64,000 bases of DNA from Roseateles toxinivorans (GTDB lineage: Bacteria; Pseudomonadota; Gammaproteobacteria; Burkholderiales; Burkholderiaceae_C): NCBI RefSeq assembly GCF_004362525.1, contig NZ_SNXS01000012.1, positions 53,751 to 117,750 of the forward strand, written 5' to 3'. A program made the translations under genes and the position numbers. Positions 16,101-24,506 of the stretch are shown here, in pieces. A model generated the notes under the pieces. It saw only the letters and a program-made list of their open reading frames with translations, was not told the DNA's origin and ran no database searches. The first letter of the stretch is position 1. Each line of letters opens with the position of its first letter.

Positions 16101-17025
16101 GCATCCGGCCTGCGAGGTGCTGCTCGACGACAGCGAGATCGTCTCCTGCCTGCGCGAAGAGACGCGGCTCAGCTGCGTGCCGCGCTACTGGGTGCGCGAC
16201 TATGCCGCCGACGACAAGACGCGGCTGAACTGCCAGCCCCCGCAGCCGACCAAGCCGGTGATCGTGGCAGCGACGCCGGTGGCACCACCGCCCCCGCCGA
16301 TCGAGACACCGGACACGCCCAAGACCCCCTCCAGCGGCCCTGACAAGCTGAGCATGCAGCCCGGCAAGCCGGGGCAGGCGCCGGCCCCTGCCCCGGCCCC
16401 TGCCCCGGCCCCCGCGCCCGCCGCGCCGCCGCTTGTCTGCGCCGGCAAGACGATCTACATCCAGATCTTCGGCCCCGAGCTGCGCGACAGCGTGCGCTCC
16501 TTGCGCGACCGCTGGCGCGAGCTGGGCGCCAATGTGCCACCGGTCGAAGACGTCTGGGACAGCGCCCGCCGCGCCGGCCGCAGCCCGCCGCAAAGCCCTA
16601 AGCGCATCACCGTCCTCCACCATGACGCGGCGTCCAAGGAATGTGCCGAGGCGCTGCAGCCGCGGCAGGCCAAGGTCGCTTGGTCCGTCACCAAACTGTC
16701 GGAACGGCTCAGCGGCACGCCGGGCGTGATCGAGGTCTGGGTGCCGCCGCTGGCGACGGCCGATGCCGCGCCGCCGGCCAGCGCCTACTGCTACCAGGAA
16801 GACTCGGGAACCGCCGGCAGCAAGCGCTATGGCGTGCACTGCCATGCCGAACTGGCGGCCTGCGAATCGGCGCGCGGCCCCAATCCGAAACGCCCGCAGT
16901 CCACCTGCCAGGCCATAGACCTGAGCTCGGCCGGCAGACAGTTGACCCTGCGCGGCTGGGGCGGCTCCTGGTATGCGCTGCAGGCCATGCCCTTCGAGGC
17001 GCCGTTCCCGCCGCTGGGCAGGTAG
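13156..17025 (+). CDS. Patatin-like phospholipase with large membrane insert and C-terminal tail domain
   Basis: A 1289-residue protein. The patatin oxyanion loop SGGGIRS is at residues 44-50 and the nucleophile is probably Ser77 in TVSGGG. The matching Asp (Asp664) appears only far downstream in SDGGHFENTGAY. Between them lie several hydrophobic segments (about 150-175, 205-250, 275-305, 315-340, 385-450), so the catalytic dyad is split by a membrane domain. Residues about 860-890 form another hydrophobic stretch; a Pro- and Ala-rich (AP)n linker near 1075-1100 precedes a C-terminal globular part. Patatins hydrolyse lipid acyl esters. GGGAGA precedes the ATG at 13156; the earlier in-frame ATG at 13087 is rejected. 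Confidence 0.8.
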   Translation: MSDDQVAETAALQSIAAMAAARRAQLPTTDRPAPEQGLWGLALSGGGIRSATFCFGLLKALGQNKVFHHFDILSTVSGGGYIGSTVGKLFQNARDSGQSAIEVEAALGEADRRWFAFWLRANGRYLIPRGGRDMMFAAANFGRNLVGVHIELALLCLLLGGLLVGFDLLMWGWADCIFSASMANGGCWRPGWVSVDTLAALSNWPTLWLLLPPVIWWGAVQATAYWALPAKAGEGLAAQRWIIAALSLAGVWKLANYWGEARDTAPSATAAESLQLPSLLMLFAGGVLLAWVAGTLIAWRLTRRGRAPDLSRNKLTGALARTLKIGLSIAALGLVDGFAWLLANASLVQHGTAGVVIGITVVVLRTVLPKIADLPRSLTPGTRMNLMGLINFAGLAVMALLLVFWVSLLHRNASGSLFNNGEQARGLQYTLSWTWLAVLVLPPLVMVLVSLRNREFLNRSSLFSFYRARLVRSYLGAANAKRFQPGTLVATAPYPRHLAAEGPQVAVQDVHPDDDEAMADYQPHLAGGPIHLLNACVNQTRDPRGGLFNQDRKGLLMTVGPRGSVRVGQDDWRAVDSSGSLSLGAWMAISGAAVAPGLGGSTRSGMAALLTMAGIRLGYWWDSTALARRAGEVLPPIVGKYGQLLNELRGRFDGNQRRDWFLSDGGHFENTGAYALLREECKLIVVADCGADPRYAFGDLENLVRKARIDLQTEITFLKPRLGAANDPAMAPCVFGSLNDLVSPESHACLALARISYGRSDKVGHMVIVKPNMCQAVPVDLVNFKADNPLFPQEPTTDQFFSEAQWESYFQLGHTLGRQLDASFLAQVQRHAEMLFEIDDGSVVTQDAEGKAKSVAAPKRLPSRIAATGAVTASVSLGALATLGATAWQTVDSQLQAIEKSKRVDPGVLKELTDLYGKLAPSAAAASGVEAKDTRLGEMATALLRISDAACTGNNTQAFKQSALMQMILNNTKKSCAEASPKHPACEVLLDDSEIVSCLREETRLSCVPRYWVRDYAADDKTRLNCQPPQPTKPVIVAATPVAPPPPPIETPDTPKTPSSGPDKLSMQPGKPGQAPAPAPAPAPAPAPAAPPLVCAGKTIYIQIFGPELRDSVRSLRDRWRELGANVPPVEDVWDSARRAGRSPPQSPKRITVLHHDAASKECAEALQPRQAKVAWSVTKLSERLSGTPGVIEVWVPPLATADAAPPASAYCYQEDSGTAGSKRYGVHCHAELAACESARGPNPKRPQSTCQAIDLSSAGRQLTLRGWGGSWYALQAMPFEAPFPPLGR

Positions 17026-17056
17026 GCATCCTTGGGCGATGGGGTACCCTTGCTAC

Positions 17057-18040
17057 ATGACCGAGCAAGCGACCCCGTTCGATGGCGTCAGGCAGGTGGT
17101 CAGCGATGCCCTGAAGTTCAAGGGCAAGCTGGCCATAGGCGAGAACGCCTATGCCTCGCTGCGCCATGCCAATGCGGTGCGCAAGTACTGGGATCTGTTC
17201 GGCGCGGTGGGCGGCGGCGCGGCGGTGGCCAAGTCGGGCCTGGTGGCGGCGGCCCTCGGCACGGCCAGCACGCCGCTCGGCTGGGTGGTGGCCGCGGCGG
17301 TGGTTTCCGGCGGCGCATGGTACGGCGTGATGCACCTGCTCAACGGCGCATCGGGCGACCGGGTCACCGTGATACCGAAGTTCATCAACACGCCGATCGA
17401 CCTCCTGGCCATCAGCCTGTTCGATCTGATGTTGCCGCTGGCCCTGAAGCTGGCCGCCGTCGATGGTCGCGTGAAGGCCAAGGAGCGCACCTGCATCCAG
17501 GACCATTTCATCGACGATTGGGGCTACGACCGATCCTTCGTCAAGATCGGCTGCAAGCACATCGAACCAGGCCTCGACGCGTTCTCGATGCGCGAGCTGG
17601 CCCGCCAGCTGGCCGACTTCATCCAGACCAATCCGGATTGCAACTACGAGGTCATGACCGGCGAGCTGCTGGCCTTTCTGCGTGCGGTGGCCGAGGCGGA
17701 TGGCGACATTGACGAGCGTGAAGAACTGGCACTGGAGAAGCTCGCGGCCGTCTTCGAAGAGGCCCGGCGCAGTCTGCTCAAGGACTCGCTGGCGACGGTC
17801 GGCAGCGGCCTGAGCGCGACGCTGGACAAGGGCTCGGCGGCAGTCGCCTCCGGCGCCGCGGCGCTGGGCACGGCAGCCAAGGCGGGTGCCGACGCCTTTG
17901 TCAGATCGGGGGCGCTGGATCGGCTGAAGAGCGGTGCGGCCACCGCACAGGAGCTCGCCGCCCGAGGAGCGAGTGCTGCCGCCACGCAATCCACCCAGGC
18001 AGCACAGGCGCTGCTGCAAAAGCTCAAGAAACGGACCTAG
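17057..18040 (+). CDS. TerB-like domain protein with hydrophobic segment
   Basis: A 327-residue protein. A Gly/Ala-rich hydrophobic stretch (about residues 50-98) is followed by a region with two acidic TerB-like helices: LKLAAVDGRVKAKER near residue 135 and FLRAVAEADGDIDEREELALEKLA near residue 215. These resemble the metal-binding acidic motifs of tellurite-resistance TerB. The C-terminal 90 residues are Ala-rich, low-complexity and probably helical. Start taken at the ATG at 17057, 31 bases after the patatin stop; the two genes are likely cotranscribed, linking both to the membrane. Exact role unknown. Confidence 0.6.
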   Translation: MTEQATPFDGVRQVVSDALKFKGKLAIGENAYASLRHANAVRKYWDLFGAVGGGAAVAKSGLVAAALGTASTPLGWVVAAAVVSGGAWYGVMHLLNGASGDRVTVIPKFINTPIDLLAISLFDLMLPLALKLAAVDGRVKAKERTCIQDHFIDDWGYDRSFVKIGCKHIEPGLDAFSMRELARQLADFIQTNPDCNYEVMTGELLAFLRAVAEADGDIDEREELALEKLAAVFEEARRSLLKDSLATVGSGLSATLDKGSAAVASGAAALGTAAKAGADAFVRSGALDRLKSGAATAQELAARGASAAATQSTQAAQALLQKLKKRT

Positions 18041-18083
18041 CGCACGCTTGGGCACAGGGGCTTCTGGCCCCGCCCGCGTTACG

Positions 18084-19247
18084 ATGCGGGCCTGGATTTC
18101 CTTTGAGCCTCTCGTGGACCTTCGCACGTTGTTTTTGGCTCAGACCTGCGCGCTGGCCGCCATGGCCTCCATGTTCTGGGTGGCGCGCACCCCTGCCGAT
18201 CGCGGCAACGGCCTACGCACCTGGACGCTGGCCGTCACTGCCCAGGGCCTGGCCTATCTGCTGCTCGCCAATGCCGGCCGTCTGCCTGCCTGGGCCTCGG
18301 CCGGGCTGGGCAATGCGCTGGGCGCCGTGAGCGTGGCGCTGTACTTTGTCGCGATCCGGCAGTTCCTGGGTCGCCGCTATGCCAAGCCCTGGCTGCTGGC
18401 GATGATTGTGATCGTCACCGCCGTGGGCGCGGTGACCGGCAGCCAGTACGCCGTGGCCACCATCTTCAACGGCTTTGTCTACGGCCTGCTGCAGCTGCTC
18501 AACGGCCTGGCGCTATGGCAGCGGCCGCAGGCCGAGTTGCAGCGGGTGCAGCGCGTCGTCGCCGCCTGCTATGTGCTGATGGGTCTGGTGCTGCCGCTGC
18601 GCGCGGCCGGCCTGCTGCTGGCCGGCGCCAACATCGACTACCTGAACATGCCCCTGACCTGGCAGGAGCCCATCTACATCTTCGGCTTCTTGTTCGTCAT
18701 CGTCACCAATCTGGGCTTTCTGCAGCTGTGCAAGATGCGCGCCGAGGCCGAGGTGCGCCAGCAGGCGATGACCGATGGCCTGACGGGCCTGGCCAACCGC
18801 CGCGCGCTGAACGACGCGATGGCCCATGCGCTGGCCATGGCCCAGCGCAGCCACCAGCCCTATGCGGTGCTGATGGCCGACGTGGACCACTTCAAGCGCA
18901 TCAACGACCAGCTGGGTCACCGCGCCGGAGACGAGGCCTTGGCCGCCTTTGCCCGGCGCCTGCGCGCGGCGCTGCGCGCCCAGGACCTGCCCTTCCGCTA
19001 TGGCGGCGAGGAGTTCTGCGTGCTGCTGCCCGACACCGACGCGGCCGGCGTGCGCGTGCTGGCCGAACGGCTGCGCGCGGCCGTGGCCCAGCCCGCTGCC
19101 GCCGCGGCACCGACGATCACGGCCAGTTTTGGCGCCACCGTCTGGCAGCCCGGCGACACCGCCGACACCCTGCTCGGCCGCGCCGACCGGGCGCTCTACC
19201 GAGCCAAGGCGGCGGGCCGCGACCGCGTCGAGATCGAGGCGGCTTAG
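18084..19247 (+). CDS. Membrane-bound diguanylate cyclase
   Basis: A protein of about 387 residues with six to seven transmembrane segments in the first 220 residues and a C-terminal GGDEF domain. The catalytic motif is intact as GGEEF within FRYGGEEFCVLLP, preceded by DGLTGLANRR and ADVDHFKRINDQLGH. An RxxD inhibitory site (RAQD) lies five residues before GGEEF, so c-di-GMP product inhibition is expected. It makes c-di-GMP from two GTP. No separate sensory domain is visible other than the membrane part. The start is uncertain: ATG 18084 or GTG 18114. Its stop overlaps the convergent GNAT stop by 4 bp. Confidence 0.87.
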   Translation: MRAWISFEPLVDLRTLFLAQTCALAAMASMFWVARTPADRGNGLRTWTLAVTAQGLAYLLLANAGRLPAWASAGLGNALGAVSVALYFVAIRQFLGRRYAKPWLLAMIVIVTAVGAVTGSQYAVATIFNGFVYGLLQLLNGLALWQRPQAELQRVQRVVAACYVLMGLVLPLRAAGLLLAGANIDYLNMPLTWQEPIYIFGFLFVIVTNLGFLQLCKMRAEAEVRQQAMTDGLTGLANRRALNDAMAHALAMAQRSHQPYAVLMADVDHFKRINDQLGHRAGDEALAAFARRLRAALRAQDLPFRYGGEEFCVLLPDTDAAGVRVLAERLRAAVAQPAAAAAPTITASFGATVWQPGDTADTLLGRADRALYRAKAAGRDRVEIEAA

Positions 19248-19768
19248 ACGTCCAGCTCGCGGTAGTAGAAGCTGGTCGCGCACAGGCCGCCGCGCGGCCA
19301 TAGCGCAAAACCGGGCACGTCGCCGCAGTGCTGCCAGCCCAGGCGGGTGTAGAGGCGGCGGGCGTCGTCGCTGGCGGTGTCCAGCACCAGCAGCGTCTTG
19401 CCTTCGGTGATGGCGGCCGCCTCGGCGGCGCGCATCAGCACCGCCCCCAGGCCCTGGCGACGGGCCCTGCGGTGCACCAGCATCTTGGACACATCACCTC
19501 GGTGCGGCTGGTTGTCGGGCTGGGCCAGCACCACCTGCACGGTGCCGACAATGCCCTGCCCGTCTTCGACCACCAGCAGCACCCGTTCGCGGCGGGCTGC
19601 GCCATCGGCCACGCGCCGCCAGAAGGCCAGCGCCTGCTCCAGCGACAGCGGGTGCATGAAGCCGACCGAGGCATCGCCCTCGACGCAATCGATCAGCAGC
19701 TCGGCGAGCTGCTGCAGCTGGGTGTCGTTGACGGTCTGCAGGCGGCTCGAGGTGGGTTCGTGGCTCAT
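19244..19768 (-). CDS. GNAT-family N-acetyltransferase
   Basis: A 174-residue acetyltransferase. The acetyl-CoA-binding block is KMLVHRRARRQGLGAVLMRAAE (R-x-x-G-x-G/A pattern, residues about 94-115). It is followed by LLVLDTASDDARRLYTRLGWQHCGDVPGFAL, the usual end of the fold. It moves an acetyl group from acetyl-CoA to an amine; the substrate is not evident. It lies 4 bases downstream of an XRE-cupin regulator gene, so the two form one minus-strand unit, and its stop overlaps the stop of the diguanylate cyclase gene. Confidence 0.88.
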   Translation of the reverse strand: MSHEPTSSRLQTVNDTQLQQLAELLIDCVEGDASVGFMHPLSLEQALAFWRRVADGAARRERVLLVVEDGQGIVGTVQVVLAQPDNQPHRGDVSKMLVHRRARRQGLGAVLMRAAEAAAITEGKTLLVLDTASDDARRLYTRLGWQHCGDVPGFALWPRGGLCATSFYYRELDV

Positions 19769-19772
19769 GGCT

Positions 19773-20351
19773 CTATCGGTTGGCGGGGGTTGTCAGCACG
19801 ACGGCATAGCGCGCCGGCTCGTTCGTGGGGTTGTGGAAGCCGGTCGGCTGGTCGAGCGCCATGGCCAGGCAGTCGCCGCTGTCGAGCTGGTGCTGCTCGT
19901 CGCCGACGGTGACCCGCACCCTGCCCTCCAGCACCCAGACCTGCTGGTGCACGCGCGACTCGCGGGCCCCCGTTTCATAGGCCACCTGGGCGCCGGCCGG
20001 CAGGCTGACCTCGACGATCTGGAACGGTGCCGCCACGCCGGGCGGCGAGACATTGCGGCGCAGATAGCCCGAGGCCGGGTCGCGCCACTGCGGCTGCTCG
20101 GCGCGGCGCGCCACCGGTTCGGGCCGGGCGTCGGGGGCGTCGAACAGCGAGGCCAGGGTCACACCCAGGCCGGTGGCCAGCTTCTCCAGCAGCACGGCGG
20201 TCGGGCTGCTCTCGCCACGTTCGATGACCGAAATCATCGAGCGGCTGACGCCGCATTCAGCGGCCAGCCCCTCCAGCGACAGGCCCCGCGCCGCGCGCAG
20301 CTCACGCACCCGCTGGGCGATGCGTTGATTGATCGTGTCTTCTTCCCGCAT
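19773..20351 (-). CDS. XRE-family regulator with C-terminal cupin domain
   Basis: A 192-residue regulator from the ATG at 20351. Residues about 10-65 form the XRE HTH (RIAQRVRELRAARGLSLEGLAAECGVSRSMISVIERGE). Residues about 105-185 form a cupin (VSLPAGAQVAYETGARESRVHQQVWVLEGRVRVTVGD, ending in LDQPTGFHNPTNEPARY), which probably binds a small ligand. The longer start at 20366 overlaps a palindromic operator, so the shorter start is preferred. It heads a two-gene unit with the GNAT gene and probably represses it in the absence of a substrate. Confidence 0.87.
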   Translation of the reverse strand: MREEDTINQRIAQRVRELRAARGLSLEGLAAECGVSRSMISVIERGESSPTAVLLEKLATGLGVTLASLFDAPDARPEPVARRAEQPQWRDPASGYLRRNVSPPGVAAPFQIVEVSLPAGAQVAYETGARESRVHQQVWVLEGRVRVTVGDEQHQLDSGDCLAMALDQPTGFHNPTNEPARYAVVLTTPANR

Positions 20352-20363
20352 GATGGACGAAAT

Positions 20364-20381
20364 CATCCAACATTTTGGATG
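20364..20381. promoter_or_regulatory. Palindromic operator at the XRE-cupin gene start
   Basis: CATCCAA (20364-20370) and TTGGATG (20375-20381) form a perfect inverted repeat with a 4-base spacer, in the leader of the regulator gene. This is the expected kind of autoregulatory site for an XRE dimer. Confidence 0.5.
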
Positions 20382-20402
20382 GCCTGTCCAGCGGTTCCCG
20401 CG

Positions 20403-21491
20403 TCAACCCAGCCACTGCACCCAGCGGCCGTGCGGGTGCGACCAGGCCAGCGCCTCGGTCCTGTCGCGCCAGACCAGTGACCACAGGCTGTGCGGCGAGG
20501 CACCCGGCGCGGTAGGTGGCAGGGCCAGCCCCGTCGGCCGCAGCGACGGCGACTCGGCACTGAGCCAGGCCAGGCCTCTGCTGCGCACCAGACGCCCCAC
20601 CTCGGCCTGGTAGCGGGCCAGTTCCTCGGCCGGGAAGTAGGCCAGCACCCAGCTGTTGAACAGCACCGGCTGCACGCCGGCCGGCAGCGTGTCCAGCCAG
20701 GGCTCAATCTCGGCAATGCAGTCATCGGCCCGCCGCACACGGTGGCCGGCGGCACGCGCCAGGGCCACGGCCTGATCGAGGCGCAGCGCCCGTTCGCGGT
20801 CATGGGGCCACAGGCAGGCGGCCAGCCAGCGCACCGCGTCGTCGTCGCTCACATCGATGGGCGACAGGTCCAGGCCCAGGCGCCGCGTGATGCGCCAGCC
20901 GAGATCGGCCCGCAGCGGCGGCGCGTCGCCCAGCCACTCGCAACGAATCTGCGGCCGGCCGGGCGCGGCCGGGGCGCCGAGCTGGAAGCGGCCGTAGTCG
21001 TAGTGATAGCCATCGACGCCCAGATTCAGCCCAGCACTGCTGCCGAAATCGAGCAGCGCCAGATCGGGCCGGCCGCTGAGCCGGGCGATCTGCTGCAGCG
21101 CCGGCCACAGCACGGCGCAGCGGCCGATCTCATTGGTCTGCGTGCTGCGGGTCTGCAGATAGCGCACCAGCAGATCGCCCTGCTGGCGGGCGAAATCCAG
21201 CAGCAGCGCGGGCAGCTCGGCATCGGGCAGGCGCTGGCCGCCAACGCTGGGGTAATAGGCGGCCAAGCCATGCGGCACACCGGCCAGGATGCGCTCATGC
21301 AGGGCGGCCAGCAGCAGATTGGGCCGGCGCTGGCGGCCCGGCGCATGCAGCATCAGCTCCAGCAGTTCGGGCGAGTCGGCCACAGCCAGGCAGATCGCCA
21401 CATAGAGTGGGTCGTCGGCGCACTCCTGCGCAGCGAAGTGGCGATAGCCGGCGGCCTGGGCGGCCCGGAAGGAAGGGGTGTCGCTTGTCAT
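20403..21491 (-). CDS. DUF2332-family protein
   Basis: A 362-residue cytoplasmic protein with the DUF2332 layout: an N-terminal AAGYRHFAAQECADDPLY region, the TNEIGRCA block conserved in the family, GSSAGLNLGVDGY (methyltransferase-like glycine-rich loop), and CIAEIEPWL. The fold resembles SAM-dependent methyltransferases but the family has no proven activity that I know of. It is transcribed away from the small solute-binding gene at 21584. No operon partner is evident; the XRE-cupin gene starts 52 bp past its stop. Confidence 0.8.
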   Translation of the reverse strand: MTSDTPSFRAAQAAGYRHFAAQECADDPLYVAICLAVADSPELLELMLHAPGRQRRPNLLLAALHERILAGVPHGLAAYYPSVGGQRLPDAELPALLLDFARQQGDLLVRYLQTRSTQTNEIGRCAVLWPALQQIARLSGRPDLALLDFGSSAGLNLGVDGYHYDYGRFQLGAPAAPGRPQIRCEWLGDAPPLRADLGWRITRRLGLDLSPIDVSDDDAVRWLAACLWPHDRERALRLDQAVALARAAGHRVRRADDCIAEIEPWLDTLPAGVQPVLFNSWVLAYFPAEELARYQAEVGRLVRSRGLAWLSAESPSLRPTGLALPPTAPGASPHSLWSLVWRDRTEALAWSHPHGRWVQWLG

Positions 21492-21583
21492 GCTGCCAAG
21501 CCTACTGCGGAGAAGCGGTCAGAATTGTCGGGTTGCCGACATTCGCACGTCGCCCGCTCGCAAGGCCGGCGTATGCTGCGCCC

Positions 21584-22360
21584 ATGCGCTTGAGCCCTCT
21601 CATCGAGACAGCGGAGGCCGGACCCTGTGGCCCGGCACGACGGCAGATTCTGGTCGCCCTGGCGGGACTGCTGCCCGGCTGGCAGGCGTGGGCCCAGACC
21701 GCTGGCTCGCCGCTGCGCGTCGTCGGCAGCTCGGACCCGCCCTACCGCCAGTTTCGCGGCAGCGAGGGCTCAGGCATGTACTACGACCTGCTCAAGCTGG
21801 CGCTGGCCCGGCTGGGCTGGCAGGCCGAGTTCAGCGAACTGCCCTCGGCGCGGGCCTTCAAGATGCTGGAGCGCGGCGAGGCCGATCTGATGATGGGCCC
21901 GCTGCGCACGCCTGAGCGCGAGGTCTATCTGCACTACACCCAGATCGTGCTGCCCAGCGAGCCCAAGATCTTCTACACCCACAAAAGCTCGGCACCGATA
22001 CACGAACTCGGCGACCTGCAGGGCCGCGTCATCGCCGTGCAGCGCGGCAAGCGCTATGGCGCGCTGTTCGATGCCGGCACCGGCTACACCCGCTACGAGG
22101 TCAACGACTATGGCAAGGCGCTGGAGATGCTGGCGGCGCGCCGCGTGGATGTGGTGGTTCTGCCTGCCCGCCAGGGCGAGTTGATGATGGCCGGCTCCAC
22201 CCTGCCCTTGACCCAGCAACCATTCCGGCTGGAGGGCGAACCCGCGTATGTGGTGCTGTCCAAGAACTCTGCCTGGCTGGCCCGGGCCCCCGAACTGGAA
22301 CGTGCTTTCAAGGCCCTGCAGCAAGATGGCAGCTGGAAGAAAACGCTCGATCGCTACTGA
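21584..22360 (+). CDS. Solute-binding protein family 3 (periplasmic, amino-acid type)
   Basis: A 258-residue protein with an N-terminal signal (ARRQILVALAGLLPGWQAWA, about residues 20-40). The mature part has the SBP_bac_3 fold: PLRVVGSSDPPYRQF, YYDLLKLALARLGW, RGEADLMMGPLRTPERE, DLQGRVIAVQRGKRY, ARRVDVVVLP. No permease or ATPase is adjacent, so it may act as an orphan sensor or scavenging protein. The ATG at 21584 was preferred to an earlier in-frame ATG that overlaps the divergent gene. Its last 35 bases overlap the Crp-type gene. Confidence 0.78.
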   Translation: MRLSPLIETAEAGPCGPARRQILVALAGLLPGWQAWAQTAGSPLRVVGSSDPPYRQFRGSEGSGMYYDLLKLALARLGWQAEFSELPSARAFKMLERGEADLMMGPLRTPEREVYLHYTQIVLPSEPKIFYTHKSSAPIHELGDLQGRVIAVQRGKRYGALFDAGTGYTRYEVNDYGKALEMLAARRVDVVVLPARQGELMMAGSTLPLTQQPFRLEGEPAYVVLSKNSAWLARAPELERAFKALQQDGSWKKTLDRY

Positions 22361-23042
22361 GCTCAGCGTCGCGGACACCCCGCTGGCGGCCGCCCTGGCG
22401 CACGTGCTGGGCAGCAACTTCCCGCAGCTGGACTGGGCGGCGGTGCAACATCCGGCCATCGCGCCCCTGCTCAGCGCCCGGCCCTTGAGCACCGGCGAGC
22501 TGCTGTTCGCCCAGGGTCAACACACCAGTGCCTTCTACGCCGTGCTGGCCGGCGAGATCGAGACCCGTTTCACCGCCGAGGACGGTCGGGTCTCGGCCAT
22601 CGAGATGGTCGGCGCGCCGCGCCTGTTCGGCTTTGCCGCCTTCGCCACCCAGCAACCCTCGCGCTATGAGGCCTTGGCAACCTGCCCCACCCGGTTACTG
22701 GTGCTGGGCAATGCCGCCTATGAGTACCTGATGGACCGTGTGCCGGGTTTCGCCCGCGCCCTGCTGCGCGAACTGGCCCAGCGCTTCGACGGCACCCTGC
22801 ATCTGCTGGAAACCTCCCGCCACGCCAGCGCGGCCGAACGGCTGGCCGTGGCATTGCAGCAGGTGCGACGCCACGGCGGCGCACAGGCCGATGCGCAAGG
22901 CTGGCTGCCCCTGCAGACCACGCAGGCCGAACTCGCTACGCTGGCCCAGGTCTCGCGCCAGACCGTCAATGAATGGCTGCGGAAACAGGCCGGCCAGGGC
23001 GCGCTGCGGCTGGGCTATGGTCGCCTCTGGGTGCGCGCCTGA
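22326..23042 (+). CDS. Crp/Fnr-family transcriptional regulator
   Basis: A protein of about 238 residues. An N-terminal cyclic-nucleotide-type domain (residues about 30-140) has LLSARPLSTGELLFAQGQHTSAFYAVLAGEIETRF and IEMVGAPRLFGFAAF. The C-terminal winged HTH has QTTQAELATLAQVSRQTVNEWLRKQAGQGALRLGYGRLWV. The cAMP pocket residues are not obviously conserved, so the ligand is unknown. It overlaps the preceding solute-binding gene by 35 bp if the ATG at 22326 is used, which points to cotranscription. No cysteine cluster of the FNR type is seen. Confidence 0.82.
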   Translation: MAAGRKRSIATELSVADTPLAAALAHVLGSNFPQLDWAAVQHPAIAPLLSARPLSTGELLFAQGQHTSAFYAVLAGEIETRFTAEDGRVSAIEMVGAPRLFGFAAFATQQPSRYEALATCPTRLLVLGNAAYEYLMDRVPGFARALLRELAQRFDGTLHLLETSRHASAAERLAVALQQVRRHGGAQADAQGWLPLQTTQAELATLAQVSRQTVNEWLRKQAGQGALRLGYGRLWVRA

Positions 23043-23045
23043 GAC

Positions 23046-23537
23046 TCAGGCCTTGAGCGCCGCCTCGATGTCTGCGCGCATCTTGGCGGGCTCGTCATTG
23101 GGCGCATAGCGCTTGATCACCTGGCCGTCGCGGCCGACCAGGAATTTGGTGAAATTCCATTTGATGCCCTCGGTGCCGAGAAAGCCGGGCTTCTCGCCCT
23201 TCAGCCACTTCCACAGCGGATGGGCATCGGCGCCATTGACCTTGACCTTGCCCATCATCGGGAAGCTGACGCCGTAGTTCAGCTGGCAGAAGCTGGCGAT
23301 CTCGCTATTCGCCTTGGGGTCCTGGCCTCCGAACTCGTTGCTGGGGAAGCCGACCACCACCAGGCCCTGGGCGGCATAGTCCTTCCACAGCTGCTCAAGG
23401 CCACCGAACTGGGGCGTGAAGCCGCAGGCACTGGCGGTGTTGACAATCAGCAGCACCTTGCCGCGCTGGCTGGCCAGATCGGCCGGCTTGCCGTCGATGG
23501 AAACGGCGCTGAAGTCGTAGACGCTGGGTTCGGCCAT
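23046..23537 (-). CDS. Glutathione peroxidase (cysteine type)
   Basis: A 163-residue thiol peroxidase. The peroxidatic Cys is in NTASACGFTPQF, the catalytic Gln lies near FPSNEFGGQ, and the Trp is in KWNFTKFLV, so the Cys-Gln-Trp set is present. It reduces hydroperoxides with glutathione or thioredoxin in the cytoplasm. The start is the ATG at 23537 (MAEPSVYDF). The much longer frame through 24470 is a shadow of the EamA gene. Convergent with the Crp-type gene, with three bases between the stops. Confidence 0.93.
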   Translation of the reverse strand: MAEPSVYDFSAVSIDGKPADLASQRGKVLLIVNTASACGFTPQFGGLEQLWKDYAAQGLVVVGFPSNEFGGQDPKANSEIASFCQLNYGVSFPMMGKVKVNGADAHPLWKWLKGEKPGFLGTEGIKWNFTKFLVGRDGQVIKRYAPNDEPAKMRADIEAALKA

Positions 23538-23632
23538 GGGACGCTCCGGGTTGTGAATGGCAGGGATAGAGCCCCCATCGTAGCCCTGGCCGGGCCGGCG
23601 TGCAGCAAGGCTTTCAATGACCCCAGGCCTCC

Positions 23633-24505
23633 CTAACCGTGCTCCAGCGCGGCCAGCAGGGCGGCCGCCAGTATCAGCAGTCCGCCGGTCGCAATGGCGG
23701 CCGTGATCGCCCCGCCACCCAGCAGCAGTGCAGAGCCCGCCGCCACGGGTACCTCGACCAGCATGATCACCGCCGTGGCATTGGCCGGCAGGCGCGAGGC
23801 GCCGAACTGCAGGGCCAGATTGCTGATCAGGAAGAAGCCGCCCAAGCCCAGCGCGGCCAGGGCCCAGCCGAGGCTCAGCAGCGGCGGCCAGGTTGCGAGG
23901 CCCTGAACAGACAGCAGCGAGGCCAGCACCGCCGCCACCAGAACGCCACCGCAGAACATCGCCAGCGCGCGCGCCGCCTCCGGTTGGGCGGCCTCGCGCC
24001 TGAGCATCACATTGTTCAGCGCGAAGCTGAAGCCGCCGACGATGGCCAGCCAGTCGGGCAGGCTGCTGGGCAGCGGCAGACCGCCGCCCTCGGGGCTCAG
24101 GACGATCACCGCGCCGGTGAGGGCCAGGGCCACGCGCAGCAAGGCCAGACGGGTCAGCTTCTCTTTCAGCAGCAGCCGCGCCAGCAGCACCGCCCACAGC
24201 GGCATCAGATAAAACAGCAGCACCACGCGCACCACATCGCCTATCGTCATCGCCCAGTTGAAGGCGGCATTGGTCGTGCCCGAGGCCACGACCAGCACCC
24301 ACAGCGCCGGTGTGCGAAAGAGCTGGCCCCAGGCGCCGCGCCTTGTGACGCTGATGGCCACGACCGCCAGCAGATAGACCAGCACCGTGGTCCACAGCGG
24401 ATGCAGGCCCTGGCCCTCGAACTGGCGGAAGGGCCACCAGGACAGGCCCCAGATCAGCGCGTTCAGGCACAGGGCCAGCGCCGGCAGCAGCTTGGCCGAA
24501 GTCAC
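23633..24505 (-). CDS. EamA/DMT-family transporter
   Basis: A 290-residue inner-membrane protein with ten hydrophobic segments in two EamA repeats. The first opens with [22 protein letters not shown] and the second with [22 protein letters not shown]. Each repeat ends with an [18 protein letters not shown] or [20 protein letters not shown] helix. The start codon is GTG, one base after the lplT stop, so the two genes are in one transcript. It is a drug/metabolite-type exporter with unknown substrate; its coupling to lplT is the only hint of function. Confidence 0.85.
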   Translation of the reverse strand: MTSAKLLPALALCLNALIWGLSWWPFRQFEGQGLHPLWTTVLVYLLAVVAISVTRRGAWGQLFRTPALWVLVVASGTTNAAFNWAMTIGDVVRVVLLFYLMPLWAVLLARLLLKEKLTRLALLRVALALTGAVIVLSPEGGGLPLPSSLPDWLAIVGGFSFALNNVMLRREAAQPEAARALAMFCGGVLVAAVLASLLSVQGLATWPPLLSLGWALAALGLGGFFLISNLALQFGASRLPANATAVIMLVEVPVAAGSALLLGGGAITAAIATGGLLILAAALLAALEHG

Positions 24506-24506
24506 C

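Noticed and set aside
16380..16430. Short AP repeats as a possible CRISPR or tandem repeat array
   Set aside because: They encode a Pro-Ala linker inside the patatin-like protein; no CRISPR-type repeat-spacer pattern is seen anywhere in the window.
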